Shown in pieces: positions 9,181 to 18,051 of a stretch of 64,000 nt of DNA. The notes beneath the pieces were generated by a model. That model ran no database searches, was not told the origin of the DNA, and worked only from the letters and a program-made list of their open reading frames with translations. Position 1 is the first letter of the stretch, and each line of letters begins with the position of its first letter. The translations under genes were made by a program, and so were the position numbers. This DNA comes from JBJKRF01 sp046704785 (lineage in GTDB: Bacteria > Chloroflexota > Anaerolineae > Anaerolineales > Villigracilaceae), in contig JBJKRF010000037.1 in assembly GCA_046704785.1 (NCBI GenBank), forward strand, positions 1-64,000. The letters run 5' to 3'.

Positions 9181-9201
9181 CGGGTCCTTTGGGCACTCTG
9201 C

Positions 9202-9372
9202 AAAAACATTTTGGCTCATGTATGAAAAGTGTGCGAGGGATGTCACTTCGAGTAGAAGTCGCACTTTAGCAACAAAGCAGTCTCTTTTATCAAAAGGTAA
9301 GATTGCTTCACTCGCGAAGAACGCTCATTCGCAATGACATGCGCACTTTCAATCGATGAGCCAACATTTTTA
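9202..9372. repeat. MITE-like inverted-repeat element upstream of obg
   Basis: The two ends form imperfect inverted repeats of about 30 bases. The left end (9202-9235) contains TTGGCTCATGTATGAAAAGT. The complement of the right end (9339-9372) contains TTGGCTCATCGATTGAAAGT. Between them lies non-coding sequence with further partial symmetry (AAGCAGTCTC, GATTGCTTCACTCGCGAAG, CGCAATGACA). I saw no clear target-site duplication. The small reading frames inside look like chance. Confidence 0.5.
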
Positions 9373-9402
9373 TAGCACCTCCACTGATGCCTTACAGGCA
9401 TA

Positions 9403-9408
9403 TATAAT
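9403..9408 (+). promoter_or_regulatory. -10 box of obg, probably giving a leaderless mRNA
   Basis: A perfect TATAAT ends seven bases before the obg ATG at 9415, so transcription should begin at or next to the start codon. No good -35 hexamer is visible at the usual distance, and only a short AGGG precedes the ATG. Confidence 0.55.
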
Positions 9409-9414
9409 AGGGAC

Positions 9415-10680
9415 ATGTTTATCGATCAGGCAGAAATTTTAGTACGGTCCGGCAAAGGCGGAGACGGGATGGTGCACTTCCGCCGTGAGAAATACGTCCC
9501 GCGCGGCGGCCCCGACGGAGGCGACGGAGGCCGGGGCGGCGACGTGCTCCTCGAGGCTCGTCCCACGCTCAACACGTTGACAGCCTTCCGCCACAAAGAG
9601 CGCTTCGCAGCCGACAATGGCCGAAGCGGGGGCAGCGTCAACAAGAGCGGCAAGTCCGCCGATGACCTGGTAATCCCCGTTCCAACCGGCACGATGGTCT
9701 ACGACGCCGAGAGTGGCGACCTGCTCGGTGACCTGACCGGCCCCAATCAGCGGCTGTTGGTCTGCAAGGGCGGACGCGGCGGGCGCGGCAACCAGCACTT
9801 TGTCAATTCTCGCAACCAAGCGCCGCGTATCGCGGAAAAGGGCGAACCCGGCCAGGAAAAGCGCCTGCGCCTGGAACTCAAACTGATTGCGGACATTGGT
9901 ATCATCGGCGTGCCCAACGCCGGAAAATCCACTTTGCTCGCCGCGCTGACCAACGCCAAGCCCAAGGTCGCAGCTTACCCGTTTACGACCATTGAGCCCA
10001 ACCTGGGCGTGGCGCAACTGGACGAGTTCAAAACCGTCGTGCTGGCCGACATCCCCGGCCTGATCGAGGGCGCCAGCCAGGGCGCCGGGTTGGGGCACGA
10101 TTTCCTGCGCCATATCCAACGCACGCGCGTCCTCATCCATTTGCTGGATGGCCTCGCAGACGACCCATTGGCCGACTTCAGCCAGATCAACGCCGAACTG
10201 GCGCTCTTCGATCCCAACCTGGCGCGAAAGCCACAGGTGGTAGCCGTCAACAAGATCGACCAGCCGCAAGCCCAGGAGCGCCTGAAGTCCCTTCAGAAAC
10301 AGATGAAACAGCGAGGCGTCGAGATGGGAACGATCTCCGCCCTGGCACACACCGGACTCCGCGAGCTGTTGCTCAAGGCCGTCACCAGGCTGGACGAAAC
10401 GCCGACGCTGGAGGAATCCACACCCGCACTGCCGGTTTATCGACCGCCGGAAGATCCGAAAGCAGTCAATGTCACACGCGAAGGCGCCAACGAATGGCGG
10501 CTCTCCGGCGCGGCCATCGAACGCGCCGCTGCCATGACGTACTGGCAACACGCCGGGGCGGTGCGCCGCTTTCAGCGCATGATGGAAACTCTGGGTGTGG
10601 ACGAGGCGCTGCGCAAAGCCGGCGTGCAAGAGGGTGACACGGTTTATATCGGGGAGTTCGAACTGGAATGGCAGGATTGA
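9415..10680 (+). CDS. obg: GTPase Obg (ribosome assembly, stringent response)
   Basis: Large-subunit-associated GTPase. Domains: the glycine-rich N-terminal Obg fold (1-158, with GGPDGGDGGRGGD), the G domain with G1 GVPNAGKST near residue 166, switch PFTTIEPNLG, G3 DIPG and G4 NKID, and a C-terminal OCT domain from about residue 345 (VTREGANEWRLSG ... YIGEFELEW). The length of 421 residues matches Obg proteins that carry the OCT domain. No SD of normal strength is seen; see the -10 box placed directly before the ATG. It is convergent with ftsZ. Confidence 0.97.
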   Translation: MFIDQAEILVRSGKGGDGMVHFRREKYVPRGGPDGGDGGRGGDVLLEARPTLNTLTAFRHKERFAADNGRSGGSVNKSGKSADDLVIPVPTGTMVYDAESGDLLGDLTGPNQRLLVCKGGRGGRGNQHFVNSRNQAPRIAEKGEPGQEKRLRLELKLIADIGIIGVPNAGKSTLLAALTNAKPKVAAYPFTTIEPNLGVAQLDEFKTVVLADIPGLIEGASQGAGLGHDFLRHIQRTRVLIHLLDGLADDPLADFSQINAELALFDPNLARKPQVVAVNKIDQPQAQERLKSLQKQMKQRGVEMGTISALAHTGLRELLLKAVTRLDETPTLEESTPALPVYRPPEDPKAVNVTREGANEWRLSGAAIERAAAMTYWQHAGAVRRFQRMMETLGVDEALRKAGVQEGDTVYIGEFELEWQD

Positions 10681-10686
10681 TGGGTT

Positions 10687-10720
10687 AAAAAGCGAAGGCG
10701 CGGTAAACCCGCGCCTTCGC
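10687..10720 (-). terminator. Terminator of ftsZ and the division cluster
   Basis: GCGAAGGCGCGG at 10692-10703 pairs with CCGCGCCTTCGC (12 bp, TAAAC loop). Read on the - strand the stem is followed by TTTTTAA, as expected for ftsZ. It may also stop obg transcripts, though there is no T run on that side. Confidence 0.85.
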
Positions 10721-10737
10721 AATAGACAAGCCAAAGC

Positions 10738-11946
10738 CTAACGGCGATTGCGTAGGAAGGTCGGGATGTCAAGGTCTTCCTGGTAACTGGTCTGCGGCTT
10801 GAACTCCGGTGGTTTGACCGCCGGCGGCGGAGCTGCGTTCCCGGAGGAAGACTGGGAGGGTTGGGTGGCGCTCCCCACACTGCCCACACTGACGTTTTCC
10901 ACCGGCGCCTGGACGGGCATGTGCGCCGCGTGTGTTTCGGGGCGATGGGTCGGCGTCGCTGCCGCCGGGCGTTCGATAATGCGGCGCGGAACGCCGGTCC
11001 GTTCGAAGCCGGTTGCGATGACGGTAATACGGATCTCTTCGCCCATGTTCGGGTCGATCACCGCACCGAAGATCATGTTCACATCGGGGTGCGAGGTTTC
11101 GCGGATAATGGCCGCCGCTTGATTGACCTCGAACAGGGTCATGTTCGGGCCGCCCGTGACGTTGAACAATACGCCGCGTGCGCCATCGATGGTAATGTCG
11201 AGCAAGCGGCTGGAGATGGCCTGCTCGGCGGCCACGCGGGCGCGGTCCTCACCATCGGCGTGACCCACCGCCATCAAGGCGGCGCCACCCTCAGACATGA
11301 TCGCCTTCACGTCGGCAAAGTCCAGGTTGATCAACCCAGGAACGGTAATCAACTCGGAAATACCCTGAATACCCTGGTGCAGCACATCGTCAGCGAGACG
11401 GAAAGCATCCTGCAAACTGGCTTTTTTGTCGACGAGCTGCAAGAGCCGGTCGTTCGGGATGACGATCAGGGTATCCGCGTGTTCCTTCAAGTTATCCATA
11501 CCCGTCTCGGAAGACTGCATTCGTTTGGCGCCTTCAAAAGTAAACGGGCGGGTTACCACACCGATGGTCAATGCGCCAACCTCGCGGGCAATCTGAGCCA
11601 CGATGGGGGCCGCCCCGGTGCCGGTGCCGCCGCCCAAACCGGCGGTGACGAAGACCATATCGGAACCCTTCAGGGCATTGTACAACTCGTCGGCGGTCTC
11701 CTCGGCAGATTTGCGCCCGACCTCGGGGTTTCCCCCCGCGCCGAGACCGCGCGTCAGCTTATCACCGATCTGCACCTTGACCGATGCTTTGGAAAGCAGC
11801 AACGCCTGGGCATCGGTGTTCACAGCAACGAACTCGACGCCCTGGATGCCCTCTTCGACCATACGATTGACAGCATTACAACCACCGCCGCCAACCCCGA
11901 CGACTTTAATATGAGCGAAGGTTTCTGCAGATTTGTTTATTTCCAT
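10738..11946 (-). CDS. ftsZ: Cell division protein FtsZ
   Basis: Tubulin-like GTPase forming the Z ring. The 402-residue protein shows VVGVGGGGCNAVNRM near the N-terminus, the tubulin signature GGGTGTG, and the GTPase synergy loop region NLDFADVKAIM. A variable linker rich in Pro, Thr and Ser follows, ending in the conserved C-terminal peptide DIPTFLRNRR used for docking FtsA and other partners. The ATG at 11946 has a CTGGAGGAAAA ribosome binding site; an upstream in-frame start adding 13 residues is less likely. It is the last gene of the cluster. A gap of 208 bases separates it from ftsA, unusually large for this tightly packed cluster; I see no convincing promoter or terminator there, only a weak GGCTGT/ACAGCC inverted repeat. 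Confidence 0.98.
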   Translation of the reverse strand: MEINKSAETFAHIKVVGVGGGGCNAVNRMVEEGIQGVEFVAVNTDAQALLLSKASVKVQIGDKLTRGLGAGGNPEVGRKSAEETADELYNALKGSDMVFVTAGLGGGTGTGAAPIVAQIAREVGALTIGVVTRPFTFEGAKRMQSSETGMDNLKEHADTLIVIPNDRLLQLVDKKASLQDAFRLADDVLHQGIQGISELITVPGLINLDFADVKAIMSEGGAALMAVGHADGEDRARVAAEQAISSRLLDITIDGARGVLFNVTGGPNMTLFEVNQAAAIIRETSHPDVNMIFGAVIDPNMGEEIRITVIATGFERTGVPRRIIERPAAATPTHRPETHAAHMPVQAPVENVSVGSVGSATQPSQSSSGNAAPPPAVKPPEFKPQTSYQEDLDIPTFLRNRR

Positions 11947-12154
11947 TTTTCCTCCAGGGGTGAATACCAATTGACTGTAGTGCACGGCTGCGCGCTAAGG
12001 CGGCAGGTCACGTCACTACGAGAAACAAATCGTGTTCGACTCTCTAGGGACCGACGCGGCAAGTGACATCCATGCGGCTGTCTTGCAAACTGTACACAAA
12101 AAACAGCCTGCTTTTCTTTGCCCACGGGTACTCCCCAAAAATCATACAGATGCA

Positions 12155-13396
12155 TCACGGGAGCAGACGCTTGAACAGACTCTTGACGGCACTCCAACTC
12201 TCACTCTCTCCTTTCTGCTTGCGCTGCTTCCGCCACCCAGGGGTTGGACTGAGGGGCACGGATTGCATGGCGGCTGCCCAATAGAGCAGCCCGACGCTGG
12301 TGGAATAAGCCGGAGAATTCAACTTGTCGGCCAGGCCAACCAATTTTTCCGGCTGCGCGGTACGCACAGGCATGCCCAGCACTTTACTGGCTAACGAGCG
12401 CATGCCCGGCAACAGGCTGGACCCGCCTGTCAGGATCATTCCGGCTGGCAGCAGGCCGTCGTATCCGGAGCGTTTGATCTCCTGCAGCGAGAGGTCGAAG
12501 ATCTCCGCGACACGCGCCTCGACGATGTGCGCCATGTCCCGTCGGCTGATGCGAATGGGAGCCTCTTCGCCAAAGGGCTGGACGGTAAAAGTCTCGTCCA
12601 TGCCGATTTCAGACTGCAAGGCATGCCCATATTGCTTCTTCACTTCTTCGGCTTGATTGATCGGCAACCGCAAACCGTGCGCGATGTCTTGCGTGATGTG
12701 ATTGCCGCCCACAGCCAGCACCATCGTATGCCACACGTCGCCATTGACATAAATTGCCAGATCGGTCGTTCCACCGCCGATGTCGCAGACCACGGCGCCC
12801 ATCTGGCGCTCAGTATCGGTCAGCACCACCTCAGCAGATGCAAGCGGGTTGAGCACGAACTGAGCCACGTCCACGCCGGCGCTGGCAACTGCCTGGCGGA
12901 TGTTTTCCACCGTTGCCGTTGCCGCAGTGATGACGTGCGCCTCCACCTCAAGGCGATAACCGTGCATACCAAGTGGCTGATGGATACCGTCTTCGCCGTC
13001 GAGTGTGAAGCCACGCTGAATAACATGGATGATCTCGCGGCTGTTGGGAATCGCCACGGTCCGCGCCGCTTCCATCGCTCGTTCCACATCGAACTCATCC
13101 ACTACATCGCTCGAGACCGCAACGACGCCGCGGCTGTTCACCGAAGAGACATGCGCTCCTGCCAGACTGACCAAGGCTGAGTCGATCTTCAAACCGGACG
13201 TCTGTTCGGCTTTTTCCACCGAGTGCAAAATCGCCTGGGAGGCCGCTGTCAGATCAACGATGACACCTTTGCGGATGCCGTCAGAGGGTTCGATCCCCAG
13301 GCCCATAATGCGCAGGGTATCGTCCTCCTCGACACGAGCGACGAGGGTGCAAATTTTGGTGGTGCCAACGTCAATCCCGACAACAATATTATCCAT
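12155..13396 (-). CDS. ftsA: Cell division protein FtsA
   Basis: Actin-like ATPase that ties FtsZ to the membrane. The 413-residue protein begins VVGIDVGTTKI (phosphate 1 motif), has the SHS2-type 1C region in the middle, DIGGGTTDLAIY (phosphate 2) and ILTGGSSLLPGM (adenosine motif). It ends in a short amphipathic helix, SAVKSLFKRLLP, the expected membrane-targeting sequence. The Shine-Dalgarno signal is weak. It begins 12 bases after ftsQ. Confidence 0.97.
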   Translation of the reverse strand: MDNIVVGIDVGTTKICTLVARVEEDDTLRIMGLGIEPSDGIRKGVIVDLTAASQAILHSVEKAEQTSGLKIDSALVSLAGAHVSSVNSRGVVAVSSDVVDEFDVERAMEAARTVAIPNSREIIHVIQRGFTLDGEDGIHQPLGMHGYRLEVEAHVITAATATVENIRQAVASAGVDVAQFVLNPLASAEVVLTDTERQMGAVVCDIGGGTTDLAIYVNGDVWHTMVLAVGGNHITQDIAHGLRLPINQAEEVKKQYGHALQSEIGMDETFTVQPFGEEAPIRISRRDMAHIVEARVAEIFDLSLQEIKRSGYDGLLPAGMILTGGSSLLPGMRSLASKVLGMPVRTAQPEKLVGLADKLNSPAYSTSVGLLYWAAAMQSVPLSPTPGWRKQRKQKGESESWSAVKSLFKRLLP

Positions 13397-13408
13397 GGCG
13401 AATTCGGC

Positions 13409-14410
13409 TTACTGCTGTTGCCCTACGCGATAGAACGGGGCATTCGGATATTCGACACTGATCAGCACCGGTTGAATACCACGCTGTGTCAGTGTGCTTA
13501 CCAATGTTTGATAGACCTGGAGCTTCATAGTGATGTCACCATCAGAATCTCCAAAATAGACGTTCCAGCCACGCGGATCTTTCCACCCCAGGCCATACTG
13601 CGGATCGTAGACCAGGGCCGCTCCCTGCGGGATATTTGCGGTAAGCGTGCTGATTTCTTTAGCCAGGGCACTCGTCAGAAAAGGCCGCGCGCCAATCATC
13701 TGAGTCACGTCCACGTTGGACGGGGCAGGAGGCGCCCCCGAGGCAGTGATCGTCGTCAACGAGGCGACCGTTCCACGCGGCGGGAAGGCGAACCCCTGCG
13801 CATCCACCCAAACCGTCTGCCCATCCTGCTGCCAGGCGGCTACCGGCTGGCGTTCGACCACACTGACGCTTACATCGGCGGGGAAGGCAATTTCCACATC
13901 GGCGCTGGCAATATCTGGAAACGTCGCAAGAATATTGTATTCGATTTGCGCCGGATTGAGGATGGCCGACGGCTGGTTAAATACTCCTAATATGCTCTCG
14001 ATTTGGGCGGTCGGCACCCGCTGGTTGCCGGTTACGCTCGCGCTTTGCACGATGAACGTCTGCGAGGTATACATTAGATACAGCAAGGCTATACAGGCTA
14101 CCGCCAGCGGGAACGAAATCCAACGCGGGCCGAAGGAGATTCTGGGCAGGCTAATCGCATGGCCCTTTCCCGACTTCGGCTTGGCGCTGCGCCCCTGGGG
14201 CGACGAGTAGGCGATATCGTAGCGGCGTTGGAAACGGCTGGTGATAACGGGAGTCGTTGCGCGGGGCGTATGATCGACCTTCTTTTTAGCGGGAGCCGGC
14301 TTGGGCGTGACGACACGCTTCTCCACGCGCTGCTCGAGTTTTTTCTTTTCCTCTTCGCGGCGGCGACGCAGTGCTTCTGCACGGGTGATCGTCACGCGGT
14401 CTGGGCTCAT
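13409..14410 (-). CDS. ftsQ: Cell division protein FtsQ/DivIB
   Basis: Bitopic divisome protein. The 333-residue product has a long, highly basic cytoplasmic N-terminus (about 95 residues, Arg/Lys/Pro-rich), a single membrane helix around residues 98-116, a POTRA domain beginning FIVQSASVTGNQRVP, and a beta domain with VVERQPVAAWQQDG and VWVDAQGFAF, the usual FtsQ pattern. Its ATG overlaps the ddl stop (ATGA), implying translational coupling. The placement between ddl and ftsA is the classical one. Confidence 0.93.
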   Translation of the reverse strand: MSPDRVTITRAEALRRRREEEKKKLEQRVEKRVVTPKPAPAKKKVDHTPRATTPVITSRFQRRYDIAYSSPQGRSAKPKSGKGHAISLPRISFGPRWISFPLAVACIALLYLMYTSQTFIVQSASVTGNQRVPTAQIESILGVFNQPSAILNPAQIEYNILATFPDIASADVEIAFPADVSVSVVERQPVAAWQQDGQTVWVDAQGFAFPPRGTVASLTTITASGAPPAPSNVDVTQMIGARPFLTSALAKEISTLTANIPQGAALVYDPQYGLGWKDPRGWNVYFGDSDGDITMKLQVYQTLVSTLTQRGIQPVLISVEYPNAPFYRVGQQQ

Positions 14411-15528
14411 GCCTTCCTCTTGAATTCGCGCACGATATGCTCGCGTTCTGCCTTACGCTTCAAGGCCAGTTCGATGAGGCGGTCGACAAGCGCGGCATAG
14501 GGCAGGCCGCTGGCTTCCCACAGTTTCGGGTACATGCTGATGCGGGTAAAGCCAGGAATGGTGTTGATCTCGTTCAAGAAAATCTCGTCGGTTTTTGGGT
14601 TGAACAGAAAATCGACGCGCGCCATGCCGCAGCAATCTACTGCCCGGTAGGCGCGCACGGCCAGCGCGCGGATCCGGCTCGTCTGTATCTCACTGAGCGG
14701 CGCGGGAATGAGCAGTTGCGAGGTACCCAGCAGGTACTTGGCGTCGTACGAATAGAAATCCGCGCCGGGCACGATCTCGCCCGGGACAGAGGCCCGCGGT
14801 TCGTCGTTTCCCAACACGGCGACTTCGATCTCACGCGCTTCGGCAACGCCGCGTTCGATGAGCACCCGCCGGTCGTATTGGGCGGCCTCCATCAGGCCCT
14901 CGGCCACATCCGAACGGCTGCGACATTTGGTCACGCCGACGGACGAACCCAGGTTGGCCGGTTTGACGAACAAGGGATAATCCGCTACGCGCTCCGCACA
15001 CAGGACGACAGCTTCCATATCCGTTTCGATCTCGGAGCGCAGGACGACGATGGATTCGAGCACCGGTACGCCGTTGGCGCGCATCACATCTTTGAACACG
15101 CCCTTATCCATGCCCACCGTTGAACCAATCACACTGGCACCGACATAGGCCACATCGGCCATCTCGAACAGTCCCTGCAGGGTGCCGTCTTCGCCATAGG
15201 TGCCATGCAACACCGGAAAATAAACGTCCACATCGGTTTGCTTTTCCGGTTTCCCATCTCGCAGGGCGTACAACCCTGGCTGAGACGGGTCGGGGAACAA
15301 CATGACCGGCGTCAGACCCGCGGCGTATCCGTTCTCAAAAGCGCCGATTACATCCTCGCCGGTCATCCAGGTGCCCTCATGGGTGATGCCTACCTGGATG
15401 ACATTATATTTGGCGAGATCCAGCACCGACAGCACCGAACGCGCCGACATCAGCGAAACTTCATGTTCGCCGGAACGGCCACCGAACAGAACAGCCACGT
15501 TGAGTTTACGTTCTGATATGCTCGTCAT
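14407..15528 (-). CDS. ddl: D-alanine--D-alanine ligase
   Basis: ATP-grasp enzyme making the D-Ala-D-Ala dipeptide for the MurF step. The 373-residue protein starts with LFGGRSGEHEVS, carries the substrate-binding region VKPANLGSSVGVTK, and ends the ATP-grasp fold with RVDFLFN and FLNEINTIPGFT. The size fits the longer Ddl class. The start is placed at the ATG at 15528, which overlaps the murB stop as ATGA; a GTG nine bases upstream is possible. Confidence 0.96.
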   Translation of the reverse strand: MTSISERKLNVAVLFGGRSGEHEVSLMSARSVLSVLDLAKYNVIQVGITHEGTWMTGEDVIGAFENGYAAGLTPVMLFPDPSQPGLYALRDGKPEKQTDVDVYFPVLHGTYGEDGTLQGLFEMADVAYVGASVIGSTVGMDKGVFKDVMRANGVPVLESIVVLRSEIETDMEAVVLCAERVADYPLFVKPANLGSSVGVTKCRSRSDVAEGLMEAAQYDRRVLIERGVAEAREIEVAVLGNDEPRASVPGEIVPGADFYSYDAKYLLGTSQLLIPAPLSEIQTSRIRALAVRAYRAVDCCGMARVDFLFNPKTDEIFLNEINTIPGFTRISMYPKLWEASGLPYAALVDRLIELALKRKAEREHIVREFKRKA

Positions 15529-16442
15529 TCCTGCCACTCACCAATCAGTTCAACTTCCAGTTCCAGTTGAACGCCAAATTTCTCTTTTACGGTATCGCGC
15601 ACCTGGTCGATCAGCGCCTTGACATCGGCGGCGCGGGTAGCACCGACATTGATGAAGAAATTCCCGTGCACAGGGCTGACTTGCGCATTGCCAATGCGCA
15701 TCCCTTTGAGCCCGGCGGCTTCGATCAATCGCCCGGCAAAATCTCCGGGGGGATTTTTGAACATCGAACCCATGCTCGCCCCAGGTGGCTGGGTCGCTTT
15801 GCGGCGTTCTGTGAATTGTTCAATTTTAGCCTGTATCTCTTCTGCTCGGCCATTTTTTAACCTGAATTCGGCTGACAAAATAATTACACTTTCATTGCCA
15901 CGCTTCAACACACTGGTGCGATAACCATATTCCAGCTTCTTGACGGGCCACCAACTGCGTCCATCGCGGGTCAATACCTCGGCGCGCATCAGATCGTGCG
16001 CGGTGTCGCCGCCAAAAGCGCCGGCATTGCCATAAACAGCGCCACCGATCGTCCCCGGCACGGTTACGGCCCATTCGAGCCCGGCCAGGCTCCTGGTCAC
16101 ACTACGTCGCACGAGATTGGAAAAGACCACGCCGGATTCGGCCCAGACGGTTGGTTCCGGCCCCTCACGGAATTCCAGCGCTTTGGCCTTGTTCAAGATC
16201 ACCACGCCCCGAACGCCTTGGTCGCTGACCAGGACGTTGGAACCGCCGCCCAACACGGTATACACCAGCCCTTGCTCCCAACAGGTTTGTACCGCCGCCG
16301 CTAGCGCATTCGCATCGCGGACGCCGACCAGTACGTCGGCAAGCCCGCCAATGCGCGCGGAGGTATACGGTGCAAGAGGTACGTTCTCGCGCACTTCCTC
16401 TCCGAACAGGGCATGCAGGTCGAGCAAGGCGAACTTGATCAT
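15525..16442 (-). CDS. murB: UDP-N-acetylenolpyruvoylglucosamine reductase MurB
   Basis: FAD enzyme that reduces enolpyruvyl-UDP-GlcNAc to UDP-MurNAc. The 305-residue protein shows the FAD-binding stretch YTVLGGGSNVLVSDQG, VPGTIGGAVYGNAGAFGG, the YGYRTS element and the catalytic serine region ASMGSMFKNPPG. It ends with GLKGMRIGNAQVSPVHGNFFIN (in part). The absence of the extra loop found in E. coli MurB and the GSMFKNP motif point to a type II enzyme. The ATG at 16442 lies 7 bases after the small gene upstream. Confidence 0.96.
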   Translation of the reverse strand: MIKFALLDLHALFGEEVRENVPLAPYTSARIGGLADVLVGVRDANALAAAVQTCWEQGLVYTVLGGGSNVLVSDQGVRGVVILNKAKALEFREGPEPTVWAESGVVFSNLVRRSVTRSLAGLEWAVTVPGTIGGAVYGNAGAFGGDTAHDLMRAEVLTRDGRSWWPVKKLEYGYRTSVLKRGNESVIILSAEFRLKNGRAEEIQAKIEQFTERRKATQPPGASMGSMFKNPPGDFAGRLIEAAGLKGMRIGNAQVSPVHGNFFINVGATRAADVKALIDQVRDTVKEKFGVQLELEVELIGEWQE

Positions 16443-16449
16443 CAGGACC

Positions 16450-16647
16450 TTATTCTTCGTCCTTCTTCAGATGCCCGATCAACTTATTGAGTGTATCCTT
16501 GGCCTCGTCAGTATCCTGGCTTGCGCCAAAGGGGCGAAACGTGTGCTTGCGCCAGTTTCCTTCCGGGTCGGGGATACTGCCGAGCACCATTTTGAGCGGC
16601 GGCAGGCCAAGAGTCTCAGCCTGGTAAACACGTTTTTTATTGGCCAT
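16450..16647 (-). CDS. Small conserved-looking protein between murC and murB, function unknown
   Basis: A 65-residue, charged, soluble-looking protein (start ANKKRVYQAETLGLPPLK, end GHLKKDEE) that I do not recognise. The ATG at 16647 lies inside the last codons of murC, 10 bases before its stop, after an AAGTGAGG ribosome binding site, so it is probably coupled to murC. It ends 7 bases before murB. No membrane segment, Cys pair or signal peptide is visible. The tight packing and plausible signals favour a real gene. A GTG four codons upstream is an alternative start. Confidence 0.7.
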   Translation of the reverse strand: MANKKRVYQAETLGLPPLKMVLGSIPDPEGNWRKHTFRPFGASQDTDEAKDTLNKLIGHLKKDEE

Positions 16648-18049
16648 GGCGAACCTCACTTTCCTTCAAGCGGGACAGCACATCACTGTTGACCCAATCA
16701 GCATCTCCAGCCGAAAACACAATCACCACATCACCAGGCTTGAGATGAGAAACAAGATAATTACTAATGGCCGGCAGGCCTGCGATAAAGTGCGCTGATG
16801 GATGATGCAAGGCTCTGACAACCTGCTCTGCCGAAAAATCCTGCCGCGGTTCACGCGCAGCATAAACTTCACTAACGACCACTTCATCCGCCTCATTGAA
16901 CGAGTCGACGAAATCATCGAATAACGCGCGCGTGCGCGAGTACGTGTGTGGCTGCCATACAGCCCAAATGTGGCTGGCCGGATAACGAGCGCGGGCTGCG
17001 TCAAGCGTGGCGCGGATCTCGGTCGGGTGGTGGCCGTAGTCGTCGATCAACGTCACACCCTCGACCTCCCCTTTGACCTCGAAACGGCGTCCCGTACCCT
17101 TGAACTCGCGCAACGCCTGGGCCGCTTCTTTGAGCGACAAGCCCAGCAGCCCAACGACTGCCAGGACGGCCAGCGCATTGCGCACATTGTGCAGACCGGG
17201 TATTTGGAGTTGCACGCCGGAGACATAAGCCGGGCCGCTGTTCAGGCGCATCAAACCGTTGAATGTGAAGCCGCCCAGGCTGTTCGCCATAATATTCTGT
17301 GCCAGTACCCATTCACCGATTTCGGTGCGTTGGCTCTCGGCAATACGATAACCAACCACACGCCGTCCCTTGCGGCGCGCACCGTTGATCAATTGGGCTG
17401 CGCCCTTGTCTTCATCGCAGGCCACCAGCGCCCCATCCGACGGAATCAAATCGCTGAAAGCGACAAAGGCTGCCAGAAAATCCGCCGGGGTGGGATAGCA
17501 ATCTGGATGGTCGTGCTCGATATTGGTCACCACCGCATAGCGTGGTTTCAAGCCCAGAAACATGCGGTCGTACTCGTCGGCTTCGATGACGAAAGCCTCA
17601 CCTGCACCAGCGTGCGCGTTCACACCCAAATTTTCCAGCACGCCACCCACGATAAAAGTAGGGTCAACGCCCAATTGATGCAACGTCCAGGCGATCATGG
17701 CAGTGGTGGTGGTCTTGCCATGAGAACCAGCCACGACGATTCCGGTTTTGCCCTGCATCAAGCGACCAAGGAAGTCAGCGCGCTTGTAGACGGGAATCCC
17801 CGCCGCTTGAGCGGCAAGCACTTCCGGGTTGTCGTCGGGTACAGCGGATGAACGCACCACCCAATCGGCACCACGCACATTTTCAGGGGCATGGCCCAGG
17901 TAAATGGTTGCGCCAGCCTTCTGCAAGTCAGCAGCCAGCGGGGAGAGCGTGCGGTCAGAACCCGTCACCGTTGCTCCATTTTCGAGCAGGACACGGGCAA
18001 TGGCGGAAAGCCCTGTACCACCGATTCCAACGAAGTGAACATGGGTCAT
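16637..18049 (-). CDS. murC: UDP-N-acetylmuramate--L-alanine ligase MurC
   Basis: Adds L-Ala to UDP-MurNAc. The 470-residue Mur ligase has the N-terminal Rossmann motif HFVGIGGTGLSAIA, the P-loop VAGSHGKTTTTAMI near residue 108, VIEADEYDR, NIEHDHPD and the C-terminal-domain motifs IDDYGHHPTEI and WQPHTYSRT. All are canonical for MurC. It sits two bases after the CvpA-like gene and overlaps the small gene that follows. Confidence 0.97.
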   Translation of the reverse strand: MTHVHFVGIGGTGLSAIARVLLENGATVTGSDRTLSPLAADLQKAGATIYLGHAPENVRGADWVVRSSAVPDDNPEVLAAQAAGIPVYKRADFLGRLMQGKTGIVVAGSHGKTTTTAMIAWTLHQLGVDPTFIVGGVLENLGVNAHAGAGEAFVIEADEYDRMFLGLKPRYAVVTNIEHDHPDCYPTPADFLAAFVAFSDLIPSDGALVACDEDKGAAQLINGARRKGRRVVGYRIAESQRTEIGEWVLAQNIMANSLGGFTFNGLMRLNSGPAYVSGVQLQIPGLHNVRNALAVLAVVGLLGLSLKEAAQALREFKGTGRRFEVKGEVEGVTLIDDYGHHPTEIRATLDAARARYPASHIWAVWQPHTYSRTRALFDDFVDSFNEADEVVVSEVYAAREPRQDFSAEQVVRALHHPSAHFIAGLPAISNYLVSHLKPGDVVIVFSAGDADWVNSDVLSRLKESEVRHGQ

Positions 18050-18051
18050 GG

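Noticed and set aside
9439..12066. Long antisense frames opposite obg (431 codons) and ftsZ (401 codons)
   Set aside because: They are mirror frames of two fully conserved genes and have no start signals or domains.
13284..13300. T-arm-like sequence GGGTTCGATCCCC suggesting a tRNA
   Set aside because: It lies inside ftsA coding sequence and no acceptor, D or anticodon arms can be formed around it.
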